Source of the DNA: Nymphaea colorata
Lineage: Eukaryota > Streptophyta > Magnoliopsida > Nymphaeales > Nymphaeaceae
Assembly (NCBI RefSeq): GCF_008831285.2
Contig: NC_045145.1
Location: 5,704,802 to 5,768,801, forward strand
Length of the DNA: 64,000 nt
Reading direction: 5' to 3'
The position numbers and the translations under genes were made by a program. Shown one piece after another: positions 32,861 to 43,400 of the stretch. The notes under the pieces were generated by a model. The model was not told the origin of the DNA. It saw only the letters and a list, made by a program, of their open reading frames with translations, and made no database searches. The stretch's first letter is position 1. Each line of letters starts with the position of its first letter.

Positions 32861-34246
32861 TCATGAAGTCATTTCTAGATTTTTTTTTTTCATGGTAGAT
32901 AAGGCACAATAATTGAAAAGCAACATCAAGAATATCACATCAGGAGATCCCCAATAATATTCTAAAGAAGTATCACTTAGAAGCAAGGAAATCTTAGATT
33001 TAAATTTAGAACATGAATTTTCCTTTTATTTTTAAAGTTAATTTTGGAACCCTTTATCTGAAATTTTAGATAAACCTGAGGGTAATGAAATTTTGTATAA
33101 AATCTCATGTTTTCTTTGAAATTAACTTTTGCAAGCTTTTTTTTTAAAGAGTTTTTAGCAAAAATGTTGCGGCACTAATTTTTAAAAAATCCAATGCCCT
33201 TTGGAAAATATGACGAAAGAGGTGGACTAATTTCATAATTTTCAAATTTTTTGTATAAATACCCTTATGAACCGAGTTTTTCTCATTTTTTCGGTTTCAT
33301 TCTCTTTCCTCTCGAGAGCTTCTCTCTCTTCTCTGGAAAACCCTCTGTTTAGGGCTTCATCCGCTACTGCTATTTGTCTGGCCATTCTCCTTTGTTACAT
33401 GATGTCGACCGTAGCAGTGTTCAATGAGTTTTTGGTATTGGGTCGTCACTAGAAAAGAGAAAACAACAAGTTTGAGTCTACCAGAAAAGAGAAAAAAAAA
33501 GGAAGAGAAGCGATGGGTACCCCAGCTGCACAAGCAGTAGCAAAGGTTTTCTCCAGCCATTCTTAGAGGGTTCGATGGACCTCGGTTTTTTGATGCTCAA
33601 GGTCACTGAAAAAAAAAAAAAGATAGTAGTAGGTGCTCCAGCTGTGATAGAGGAGGAAGACAACGAATGCTTCTCCACCTGCTCAGGCGGCAACGACCCT
33701 TAAGCTCTCTACTTAGGTTCGGTCACTGTGCGAAGGAGGTCGAGAGGAAAAATTAAAATTCACAGAATGCTCTGTAGTGTCCGCGCTTTCGTGCACCTAC
33801 CGGAACAAAGCATCAGAGAACTGTCCAACAACAAACAACTTCAGAGGTATTAGTCTTTCTCCCCGATTTTTAGCTTGTGTGCTCTCTATCCAGACCCTCG
33901 ATGAGGGTTTGCTATCTTATTTATATTATGGCATCCTTTTACCTGTCGAAAAACTTTTTCCAAGAGTCTTAACATATATGCATGCTTAGGTCAGAGGTTG
34001 ATTCTGATCTCTCACTCTCTCAGACCGGGATATAGAAAAACAAAGCAGAACATGATATTTCACAACTGTGGAACAAAAAAAAAATTGAACCGTCATGTTC
34101 ATGCTTTAGATTAGGATAGTCTAACATACTTGCACATTCACAAAACATGATCCGAAGAACAACATGATACATGCGTAGGCTTTCATCATAGGCATCATAG
34201 GCACCATCGAAGTCTGAAGGGACTTACTGGAATTCAAAGAACCTGA
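32861..34246 (-). other. Copia 5' leader, unusually long
   Basis: About 1.4 kb separates the primer site from gag. On the plus strand around 33253-33350, TATAAATAC is followed by a CT-rich leader-like sequence and TTTAGGGCTTC, as in plant gene promoters. This may be a captured gene start or chance. Otherwise no coding sequence is recognised. Confidence 0.4.
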
Positions 34247-34259
34247 CGCTTTGATACCA
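34247..34259 (-). promoter_or_regulatory. Copia primer-binding site (initiator tRNA-Met)
   Basis: On the minus strand TGGTATCAAAGCG starts one base inside the 5' LTR. It is complementary, with one difference, to the 3' end of plant initiator tRNA-Met, the usual primer of plant copia elements. Confidence 0.9.
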
Positions 34260-34260
34260 A

Positions 34261-34684
34261 TGTTAGGAAGTGAAGCAGCAGTGGAGCGGTGGCCTAAAGC
34301 AACTCGTCGTCTGCACAACAAGTTCACCACCGAATGCTCCGGGATGAGTACACGAGCGTTAGTAGGTAGAGGCAGAGACAGAGGAAGGAGAAGAAGAAGT
34401 AAAACAAAACAGAAGCAAATGATGATTCTCGGGTTTCCTTCTACGAGGCTCTTCTAGGGCAATGAACCGAGAGATCAAAGCCTAATTCAGAGAGTTGTTG
34501 GTAGACCAGCCTCATAGGTTTCCCCACCAGCAGGCGGTTAGGGTATGACAGAGAGAAAACAGGTAAAGATAAATATTTATTTATTGATAATTGTCTTTCA
34601 TTTGAAAGCTCTTTTCAAGTTAATCTTGTAACTGCCTCGCAGTTACGATATGTTCAGATAGGGCTCAATGGCCACTATCAAACA
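34261..34684 (-). repeat. Copia 5' LTR
   Basis: On the plus strand it runs TGTTAGGAAG...CTATCAAACA. Being the 5' LTR, it holds the promoter of the minus-strand element. Confidence 0.93.
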
Positions 34685-34689
34685 AGAGG

Positions 34690-34861
34690 GCGACTGACTC
34701 TGCCTCTGAGAGCAAGAGGGCCATGGCCTCAACATAGTTAAGCGTGGGATGTGAGGTGTTGATCCAGAGGTACTCTACAGCGATGGTGCTGTTATTAGTG
34801 GGGAAAATACCACCAGAGGCGAGGAGAATGGGGAAGATGAAGAGAGTGAAGGGGAAGGAAG
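34690..34861 (-). pseudogene. Short open segment at the copia target site, product unknown
   Basis: On the minus strand a frame reads ..LASGGIFPTNNSTIAVEYLW.. then ..EAMALLLSEAESVA and, if the copia element and one TSD copy are removed, continues for a short way into 28162 and below. It reads more like protein than the neighbouring low-complexity DNA, but I do not recognise it, and both sides are cut by transposons (copia on the left, hAT on the right). Confidence 0.25.
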
Positions 34862-34879
34862 GTTGTGGTTAGCGATGTC

Positions 34880-35225
34880 AACGGATTCGATTTGGATTGG
34901 ATATACCTTTTATCATATTCAATTTTTCAAATATTGATATATTCTGATTCGGATTTGGACTTGGATTCGAATTCGGATGAAAAAAGCTTATAACATATTT
35001 GAATCCAACTTTAAAATGTACATTTAAATTTTTAAGTTATATTTGAATCTGATCCGAATCTGACTGTTAAGTTATCCAAATCTGATTTGAATCTGACTTG
35101 TAAGTTATATTCGGATCAGATCTGAATCTGGCTTTTAAGTTATATCTGAATCCAATTTATGACTTTTAAGCCATATGCAAATCTGATCCAAACCTAACTT
35201 TTAAATACTATCCAATTCAAAATTT
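34880..35225. repeat. Left subterminal repeats of the hAT-type element
   Basis: Words such as GATTCGGATTTGG, GAATCTGACTT and TATATTCGGATCAGATC recur. Similar words fill the right subterminal region. Confidence 0.7.
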
Positions 35226-35563
35226 TATTTCTATCAATTAGCTATGTTTAAAAGATATGTATCTACATTCATAATTTGATTACTAGCCAATAAAATGAAC
35301 CAAAACATATTTTTTTCTCATCAACATTATGTTTGTTAAACCTGATAACTGCATGGCCATATACTTCAAGGAGAATCAGCGAACATGTTTACACAGGCTG
35401 GACACATGATATCAGGAGAAAAAAAGAAGGATCAGTCCAACTGCTTTTCAAAGCCGAACATAATCTCCAACTACTGTTAAATATACCAGTAGAATTCCAT
35501 TGCAATGTAAAAAAGCCAACATGTGGGAATAAAAAAGAAAGGTAACAAGAAAGGCATGCATAC

Positions 35564-36819
35564 CTTGTCAACATTCACAACTGGTGCATACTTCTTAGGT
35601 AGTGATTTCTGCTTATCAAACAAGAAGTTGACCCTTGCGTCCACTTTTGTAATGTTATGCCATGCCTTTATTGTCGACTCCATGATGTCAACAATAAAAG
35701 AGAAAACTTCTTCACAGGGCTCTGAGGTAAGGGAACTTTTCACCCTGAAAAATCAGTTTTACAGACCATTTAAGATATATAACTTTTAACATCAGATCAC
35801 AACGGAGAAGGCAAACAAAGTTTTAGAGGACACATACAGAGACACAAAGTATACATATGGATATGCATGTGCGCAAATAAAGAGAAGATTTCCTCAAAAT
35901 TTTCTTCAGTTAGAACCTTCAAAGGAGAAAACGTCTTACACTCTGGAATCTGGTGCTGCACCTCAATACAAAGTGAACAGAAAATGGATATGGGACGTGT
36001 CGAGTTAAAAGAATCCTTTTGTAAATTGTAAAATATGCCTTAGCCTCTCTTGTAAAGTGTAATAAAAGAAAACTTTAAATGCAAAAATATAAAAGAAAAA
36101 CCAGCTACTAGTAACTAGTAGAGTGTGCTATTGACAAGTTCAAAGGGTCCTAAGGAGCGAGCTACACTCTCGAGAACATGCAAAATCTGTCCGTCCAAGA
36201 AATTAGCACAGCCAAAACACTACCATTGTAAGTAAGGATCCAATAACATAGAATTGCCCAAATCCAACATTTCTTTTCGGTATTTCAACTACAATTCTAC
36301 CTCATAAACAGAAATAGATTAGCAAAAGGATATGAAAGACAATAAAAAACTCTGAATGGAACCCAGTTCCAGCCCTTTCCATTTCATTGCATTTCAGATG
36401 GGAAGTATGTAATAGATCTGGTCAGCCTCTATTAAATTTTACAAACTTATGTAACGCCTCAGATGTAATGTCTCAGAAACCCTTACAAACCATATGCCTC
36501 TTGCCGGACATTAGTGATAGCAAACCAAAAAACGGTTTGTTACACAGCAAACCAGATCTGTTCAAAACGTGTCTAACAATTCTCGTTGCAGCATGATCAA
36601 ATTGACTATGACTTTGTCTAATGTTGCTTTTTCACCAACATGAATGATCTTTTTGGACTATACTGTAGTCCATAAAAATTTGAATAGCAATCAAGTGGAA
36701 AACAAAGACTCAATATCTTAGAATGTATAGACTATACTGTACCTAATTACAGGTTGCAACATATCCACAAGGGAGGACCTAGGAGGTCTGTTCTTGCTGA
36801 AGCAAAGCATTTTCAAAAT
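35564..36819 (-). pseudogene. Two exons of an unidentified gene inside the hAT-type element
   Basis: Exon 1 (36743-36819) follows a pyrimidine-rich acceptor (TTTCTCCCTTAG) and ends before GTACAG. It reads ILKMLCFSKNRPPRSSLVDM and then LQPVI. Exon 2 (35564-35744) lies between TTTTTCAG and GTATGC and reads from RVKSSLTSEPCEEVFSF to KKYAPVVNVDK. The phases fit: AG at the end of exon 1 plus the first G of exon 2 makes an Arg codon. Together they give about 86 open residues, and the intron is about 1.0 kb. I do not recognise the protein. No further exon could be joined on either side. Being inside an element with intact ends, the exons are probably a captured gene piece with its intron kept. Confidence 0.6.
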
Positions 36820-37716
36820 CTAAGGGAGAAATCAAAAAAATAGAAACTGATCCCTTTGCTTGCTGCAAATAGGCTATATTCTTCAACTTTTCCTTCCTCC
36901 TTCAAATCTAAGAACATGATCTAAAGTCACCAAATACTTCCTCTTTTAAAAAGGCTGGTTTCACAGGGAATCCAACACACCTCTTTGTTGAGCTACCAAA
37001 GTGGAAGAGGGAAATGTTTGTTCATCATGTGATGTGAAGTTCCCCACCTTTCCATCTCATAAATGTGAAAAAACAGTAGAAGGTAGGAGAAAGAACATAC
37101 ACACAGAAGTAAAACAACCCAAGAACAGAACAAAGAATAAAACAAAGTGAAAAACTGAAAATGTTTGAGAAAGAACCCAAGAACAAAACAAGAAGCAAAA
37201 TCAACTCAATAACAAAACAAAGAGCATTTGTTTATCAACAACCAAACAAAGAACATAAACAACCGTGAGAGAGAGAGGGAAGCTTCTTTATCGTGTTTTT
37301 CTTCTCTTTCAACAGGTCGGTCACTTTATTTTTCTCCAAAGAAACGTAACTTCTATTGGTGTTGGGTGGTGTATTGGTGTCAGGGAAGACATGTTTGAGG
37401 AAGAAACCAGAGAGAGAGAAAAACAACCAATAATCTCAACTAGCATACATGAAAGCACCAATATGAAGTAATTTTTTTTTACAAGCAAAGGGGAACGAGC
37501 GGGAAGCTTCTTTATCGTGTTTTTTTTTTTAATATCATAAAGCCTTTATACCATTTTTTAATTTTTTAATATATATTTGATTTGTTAATACTTTTCAAAT
37601 TTTATCTTTTATAATAAAAATACATTTTTTACCATTCCAATTCATAAATGATTTCAACTAGATGTGCTTGGGCCCATTTCAAATTTACTATGAAAAGTTG
37701 AAATATTTATATTAGA

Positions 37717-37720
<4 letters not shown>

Positions 37721-37766
<46 letters not shown>
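37721..37766. repeat. (TA)n microsatellite
   Basis: A perfect run of 23 TA units inside the hAT-type element. Confidence 0.95.
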
Positions 37767-37772
<6 letters not shown>

Positions 37773-37799
37773 CACTTAAAATTAGTAAAAATAATTGAA

Positions 37800-39355
37800 A
37801 TCATACTGGCCCAAATATCAACCCAAGCACGGGCCCAAGTGCAGCTGGGTTTCTTGTAAGGCCCAGTCGGCCTGAGTGCATTTTGAAGGCCCGGGCCTCG
37901 CTTGCTGAAAGCCCGATGAGCTCTTGGCTTGGTATCTAGTTTTACTTCTTATTCCAATTTGACTTACTGATTCTCAACTTTTTGATTTGATTTAAAAAAA
38001 TAAATTTGATTAAACTCGAGTTAATTCTATGGACATTTTAAGCATAAGTTAAACTCGAGTTCAATTTGTTCATCAACGAGTCGAATTTTTTTTAGCGAAT
38101 TTGAGTCAGACTCCTTCTCATTGTGGCTAAGCTACTGCAAAGAACATCCCTTAATGCATTCATTGATTGCATAAGATAGTTTAACTAAATAGTTGTAATT
38201 ACATAAAATAGTTTAATAAAACTTGGGTTTAATTCTCGATTTACAAATTTTAAGTTATTCTCTGATACTTCCTCTGATCAATTCTCTTTTTCCTAAATAC
38301 TTATCTAAATCAACTAGTTTATCAAGTGAATAAAATTTTTATGAGTTTGCAGTCCATACAAAAATGATATGTTTGATTAATTATTAAAATAGTTTGTTGA
38401 ATAAATAAATTATTCATATGATTTTCATACTTTTGCCATATTGACTGTGTATATTGAACTATGGTTTTTATATTTTTAAATGACAACAAATTTTAATTTA
38501 GTACACAACTTTTTTTATAAGAATCACTTATTAGTAATTATTAAATCAGGTTACCCACATTAGTTCTCATTTACAAAATACATTGTTTAAGGAAAATTTC
38601 ACATTTCATTGAGTTAATTAAAATAAATTGCTTTACATATGTATAAAGAGTGTTCAATGATGTTAAACCTTCATTCATTTCACATCATCACTAGCTCATT
38701 GGATTAGCCCTCTTATCATATTAGTTTGCTTAATTACATAAATAGAACTTATAAATTGATCCATTTGCACATTGTATTGTTTATCTTTCAAACAAGTTGT
38801 TCCATTTGCACATTTCACACTCCAAATTATTGAATTGGTTTTATGATTCAAATATTCAATCAATCTTTTTTTCCTATTAGCTAAAAGTTTTTGTTTTCAA
38901 ATTGGTGAACTATGTGTTATATGTCAAATATGCAAGACTTTTAGACAAGCTCTATGATTATACAAAATAATTTACTTGATTGATTAAATAAGTAATTGAT
39001 AAATTGATGAACAAAACCTTTTTTAAGTGTTCTAAAATTTTTCCTTGTTAAACATATTTATTTGATATTAATTTTCATATTTCTGAAAATGCCAATTTTA
39101 TTGAAAATTTTTCATTGACGTTTTCTTTATTATTTACAAACTGCTTAGTTGATGTCTTTACTATAATAGTTTTCTTGATTACATAAAAACTTTCAATTAA
39201 ACACAATATTAATTAATTAATTAAAAGTATTTTGTATGATGTAGTTGTAAATATTTGTATATGGCAACTATATAGCCATTCTTATTCATAACTCCATGGA
39301 AGTCTTTCGCAACTAGTTGGACTTTTCTTCATATAAAATTTATATTCTTATCATA
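37800..39355. other. AT-rich interior of the hAT-type element
   Basis: No coding sequence. A GCCCGGGCC-rich patch at about 37805-37925 is a diverged relative of the GC-ended family without clear ends. CTCGAGTT words near 38010-38070 resemble the dispersed repeats at 12.7-13.3 kb. Confidence 0.45.
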
Positions 39356-39359
39356 CCAT

Positions 39360-39930
39360 GATGTTAGGTTGGTACATTTGGCCTGTAGGTTGCAACTTCA
39401 AAACTTTAAAGCCACCAACTCATGGATATCAACTCTCATAGTTCGGATTCAGATATCAGCTCATGGTTCATATTCAAATATCAGGTTATTGCAACTTCAA
39501 AAGTTTGAAGCCACCAACTCAGGGATATTAACTCTCACGGTTTGGATTCAGATATCAGGTTATAGTTCAGATTTGGATATCAGCTCATGGTTCAAATTCT
39601 GATATTAGATTATAATTCGAATTCAGATATCAGATTACAGTTCGGATTCAGATATAAGCTCATGGTTCGTATTCGGATATCATATTATAATTTGAATTCA
39701 GATATCAGGTTATAGTTCGGATTCAGATATCAAGTTACCTTAGATTCGGATATACTTGTTAAGGTATTTATTATCCGATCAGATTTTATTGAAAACTGAA
39801 TCCAAATCCGATTGGATGTTATTTCTTATATCCAAATCCGATCCGATCTCTTCATCGGATGTTAAATTTCTTTTCATATCCAATTTTTCTAAAGCAATTC
39901 AGATGGATATTCAATCCAAATCAGATCTGT
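39360..39930. repeat. Right subterminal repeats of the hAT-type element
   Basis: TTCGGATTCAGATATCAG recurs about every 35-40 bp (39440-39740), followed by TCCAAATCCGATC words. The density is far above chance. Confidence 0.8.
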
Positions 39931-40030
39931 TGACATCCCTAGTTGTGGTAAAGAGACCCAGTAGAGGATGAGGAAAAAGAATGGTAGGGGAAAGATGTAG
40001 AGTGAGGAAAAGAATGAAGTTCTTATCACT

Positions 40031-40454
40031 TAGGGTGCATTTGATGGGCAGGAAATATCATATGGTGATGGAAATAAAATTCAAATTTCAAAAAATTGAT
40101 TCTTATTCGTCAAACATGTGATGAAAAAAAAAAGAACATTGGGGTGATTCCTGGAAAAATATTTCCAGAAATTTTGTCCCAAGGGGTCGGACTAGATTTT
40201 CTGGACCAAAAAAATGACGGAGGCTGCATAGAGAATGCTTGTTTCTTTACCTTTGTTGCCTTTACCTTCTTCTTCTACAATTCCATCCCTTGCTATCAAG
40301 CTAAGGAGAATGTTTCTAGGAGACATCTTTCAATCCTATCACACACTCAACAAAAATAGAATGGGAAGGACATTTCCCATTCCACTTTTCCTATAAACTT
40401 ATTTCTAGGATCTTATTTCTCATTGCATATTTCTAATCCATCAAACAGGCCCTG
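40031..40454. mobile_element. Small TIR element (MITE)
   Basis: The left end TAGGGTGCATTTGATGG pairs with the right end (minus strand) CAGGGCCTGTTTGATGG, a common plant MITE terminus type. The 424-bp body is AT-rich and non-coding. I could not find a clear TSD. Confidence 0.65.
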
Positions 40455-43400
40455 AAGTAAAAAGTGAGAATGGGTGGAGATGGAGGACGATAGTGTCGTT
40501 CCAGAGAGAGAGAAATGAAAGAAGATAAAAGAAAAATGAGGAAAGGAGGGGTAAAATGGAAAATCTTTTTAGAAAGTCTGAGAATTAATATTTGCAATTA
40601 ACTTTTAACATCGCTTGACATTTCTCCTCAAGATATCATTTGGTTTTTATTTCAAATCTTTAAAATTGACTTGAAAATCTATTTAAAATTATCTAAAAAT
40701 TCATAAAAAATCATTTAAAAAACCTTGAAATTGATTTGAAAATTGATCTTGATTAGCTGAGAATTAATTGAAAACTCTTAGAAATCAATTTTGAAGTGAT
40801 CTCAAAACTGTTCAGTTTTGGAATTGATTATCAATTATGTGAAAAACACTTTTAAAAAACATTTTAATGCTCCATTTGAAGATCCCTTGAAATTGATGGA
40901 AAGATGTCCAAAATTTTGGATTTTAACCTGAAACCCTTCACCTTAGAAAAAATGATAATTTTCAGTTTGGGTGACTTAGATGATCTGATTCTAGGTGCTC
41001 AATGCTTAAATATAATGACCATTCTTGAAATTTGGTTTTCAAAAACCAATTTAAAAAGTTTGTGGTGAAGGGTAAATGGTTTTTTGGACTTATTTAAATT
41101 TTAGGTGTTCACAACCGAGTTGAGTCAAGCTCCAAAATTTATTATCAAGACTAAGTCGAGTTGAGTATCTTAGGTGTGGAGTGGAGCTTGGGCTCCCCTC
41201 AGCTTGTCTTAAAGAAAAGCCATATGCCTGTTCGTAATTGGGCAAGGCTGCTAGCTTGGCACACGCAGGCCAATCACAGCGCACTCTTTAGTACCAACTA
41301 CAGTATGAGCATGGCCGCCCACCTGCTACGTCATCTACACAACCAAGCGAGGACCCACAGCTCGTGAGTCGAGAAACCTGGTTAGTGCTTCGATGTTAGG
41401 TCACCTGCCTTAGAATCCCTATCGAAAGCTCACATGCTCCTAGAGAGGTTAAACAAATACAACAAGCGGCACATCGGACAGTTACCTTGGCTAAACCCAA
41501 GCACTCTGAAAGAATATGTAAATAAGCCAATAATATTTATAACCCAAGCACAAGGTGGTATAATTGATGAATCATCACACAAAATATCATCACATCAAGC
41601 ACAAGTCTGTAAGTTGGACTCCATGCTGTATTTGGCCACATCTGAAGGACCACTCGACCTCATGGACTGGCGCTGTTTGTGTGTTGTGGCTTCAGCCTAT
41701 GGACCTGCGGTCATCTATGGCACTCCATTGCACCTTGACAGTTGTGTTTGACCCCCTTGACTAGGATGCATAGCCGCATTCAAGGACATTTGAGCCTTGG
41801 TTGGCAGTCAACTTTAGTGGGCTAGAGGGAGTCTCTGCTGTTGTTATCGATAGCTATCGAGGCTTTGCCAGGGAAGGTCCTAGGAGTGGGCAAGACTCCG
41901 ACTAGCAGCCGCTCAGATGTTGCTCTTGAACACCATGTCAAACAGCAGCAACTACTGGGAATTGTCCTCATCTTTGACACTGGATGAGATGAATCTCTGC
42001 AACAACACCTCACCTCCATGTCAATCCAGTTTTCCCATCGGAATTCTCATAGATCGATGTTCAGATGAATAGATCCCATTAGGAATTGGGTTGCAAACCA
42101 GTAGGAAGCAAGTTTGGAATCAATTAGAGATGACTAAGCAAATTAGCCTAGTAAAGCTTAATAGAACAGGGATCTACTCATTGGATGAGAGAATTGACCC
42201 TCAGAAGTTGATAGTGGCTGGTTGGAGGTGGAACTCACTTTGGAAGAAGCTCTCATTTGCTCAAATTTGTCAAAGTTTGCTGAAATGTTGAAGTGGATCA
42301 TGCCATAGTGCCCAACCTAAGTTGTGCAGGTGCTGGTGTATGTATGGTGTAGTGATAGTCAGAATTGTTGTTGGTGATCACCGAAAATTGCAAGTCATTA
42401 TAGGATGAAAAATCTGAAGCATCCTACAATATAAAGAATTAGGAACTATTTATTTGAGCTTTGGGCAGCCTAATTGCCTACAACCAGTATTCCCACCCGA
42501 AAACCTTCTATAGTCGGTCACCCTTCATTGTGGCAATAACCGGTTTGGGCGATATTTTTCCCACTTGGCCACGAATTTGGAGAGCATCAGCCTATATCTA
42601 CTTGCTCTGTGGATTTGGGGAAGTTGAATCCAACCACCGGCATGATCTAGATGTTGCTGCTAGCTTGGAGATTTCAGGCCAAGTCTGGTCATTTGCATAA
42701 GCCACTCTCAGCCACTGTAGCATTTCTCCCCTAGCCAAGCTTGGCCAACAACTGTCTACGTGCTAGTTAACCAACAACAGCAAACCATGGCTGCGCTCCT
42801 GTGGCATGTGTCAGCATGGTCGGGTGATATGCATCCAAGTTTGGATCTAGAAAACCAAGCGCCTAATGCAGGCTCGGCATTAAGAAGAGGCCATGGAAAA
42901 GATACATGGCAAGGCTGAGATTGGAAAACCGTCCCAAATCCATAAGCTGACTGCTAGAGATTGGGGCCTTGGAGACCAAGAGAGGAGTCATGTCCAAAAT
43001 GCCATAGATCCAAGTCTGAATAATGCTTCATTGGACTAAAAACCAGGTTGTCTGTCTCAGTGTCTCTTAAACAGCGCCCAACTACAAGGCATGCATAAGT
43101 AACCTAGCCTCTTACACAATATGAATGCTCGGTAGTCCTGATGGGATCTAAATGGAACTATTGAAGCACTTGGGTTAGATCCGAACCTGACAACATCACT
43201 CAGAGACCCCGTATTTGGCTTATGTATGGCAAAACAAGATACAACCCTAAGATGAAATGGGAATTACTGGTGTCTTTTTTTGTATAAATACAATTTCAGA
43301 AACGAATTCATATTCATGTTCACATGTAAAATCAAATAACATGTTGTAATATGCTGTGAAACCATGCACCAATTAATTTACCAAATTTTACAAGTAATGA

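Larger units (their letters stand above)
28168..34684 (-). mobile_element. Complete Ty1/copia retrotransposon, decayed
   Basis: Two LTRs (28168-28612 and 34261-34684) bound a minus-strand element of 6.5 kb, with a perfect 5-bp TSD AGAGG at 28163-28167 and 34685-34689. The primer-binding site lies just inside the right LTR and the polypurine tract just inside the left LTR. Domain order on the minus strand is gag, zinc knuckle, (protease not clearly seen), GAG-pre-integrase, integrase, RT, RNase H, the copia order. Many stops and frame changes make it non-functional. The LTRs differ by numerous substitutions and a length change (445 against 424 bp), so the insertion is old. Confidence 0.95.
34870..39941. 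mobile_element. Large hAT-type element (5.1 kb) carrying spliced exons
   Basis: The left end TAGCGATGTCAACGGATTCG and the right end (minus strand) TAGGGATGTCAACAGATCTG are long inverted repeats that continue into GATTTGGATTGGATAT. An exact 8-bp TSD GTTGTGGT lies at 34862-34869 and 39942-39949. TAGGGATG ends and the 8-bp TSD indicate the hAT superfamily. Both subterminal regions (34880-35220; 39360-39930) are packed with GATTCGGATAT-type repeats, as expected of transposase binding sites. No transposase is recognisable. The interior has two exons of an unknown gene and a TA tract. Confidence 0.85.
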
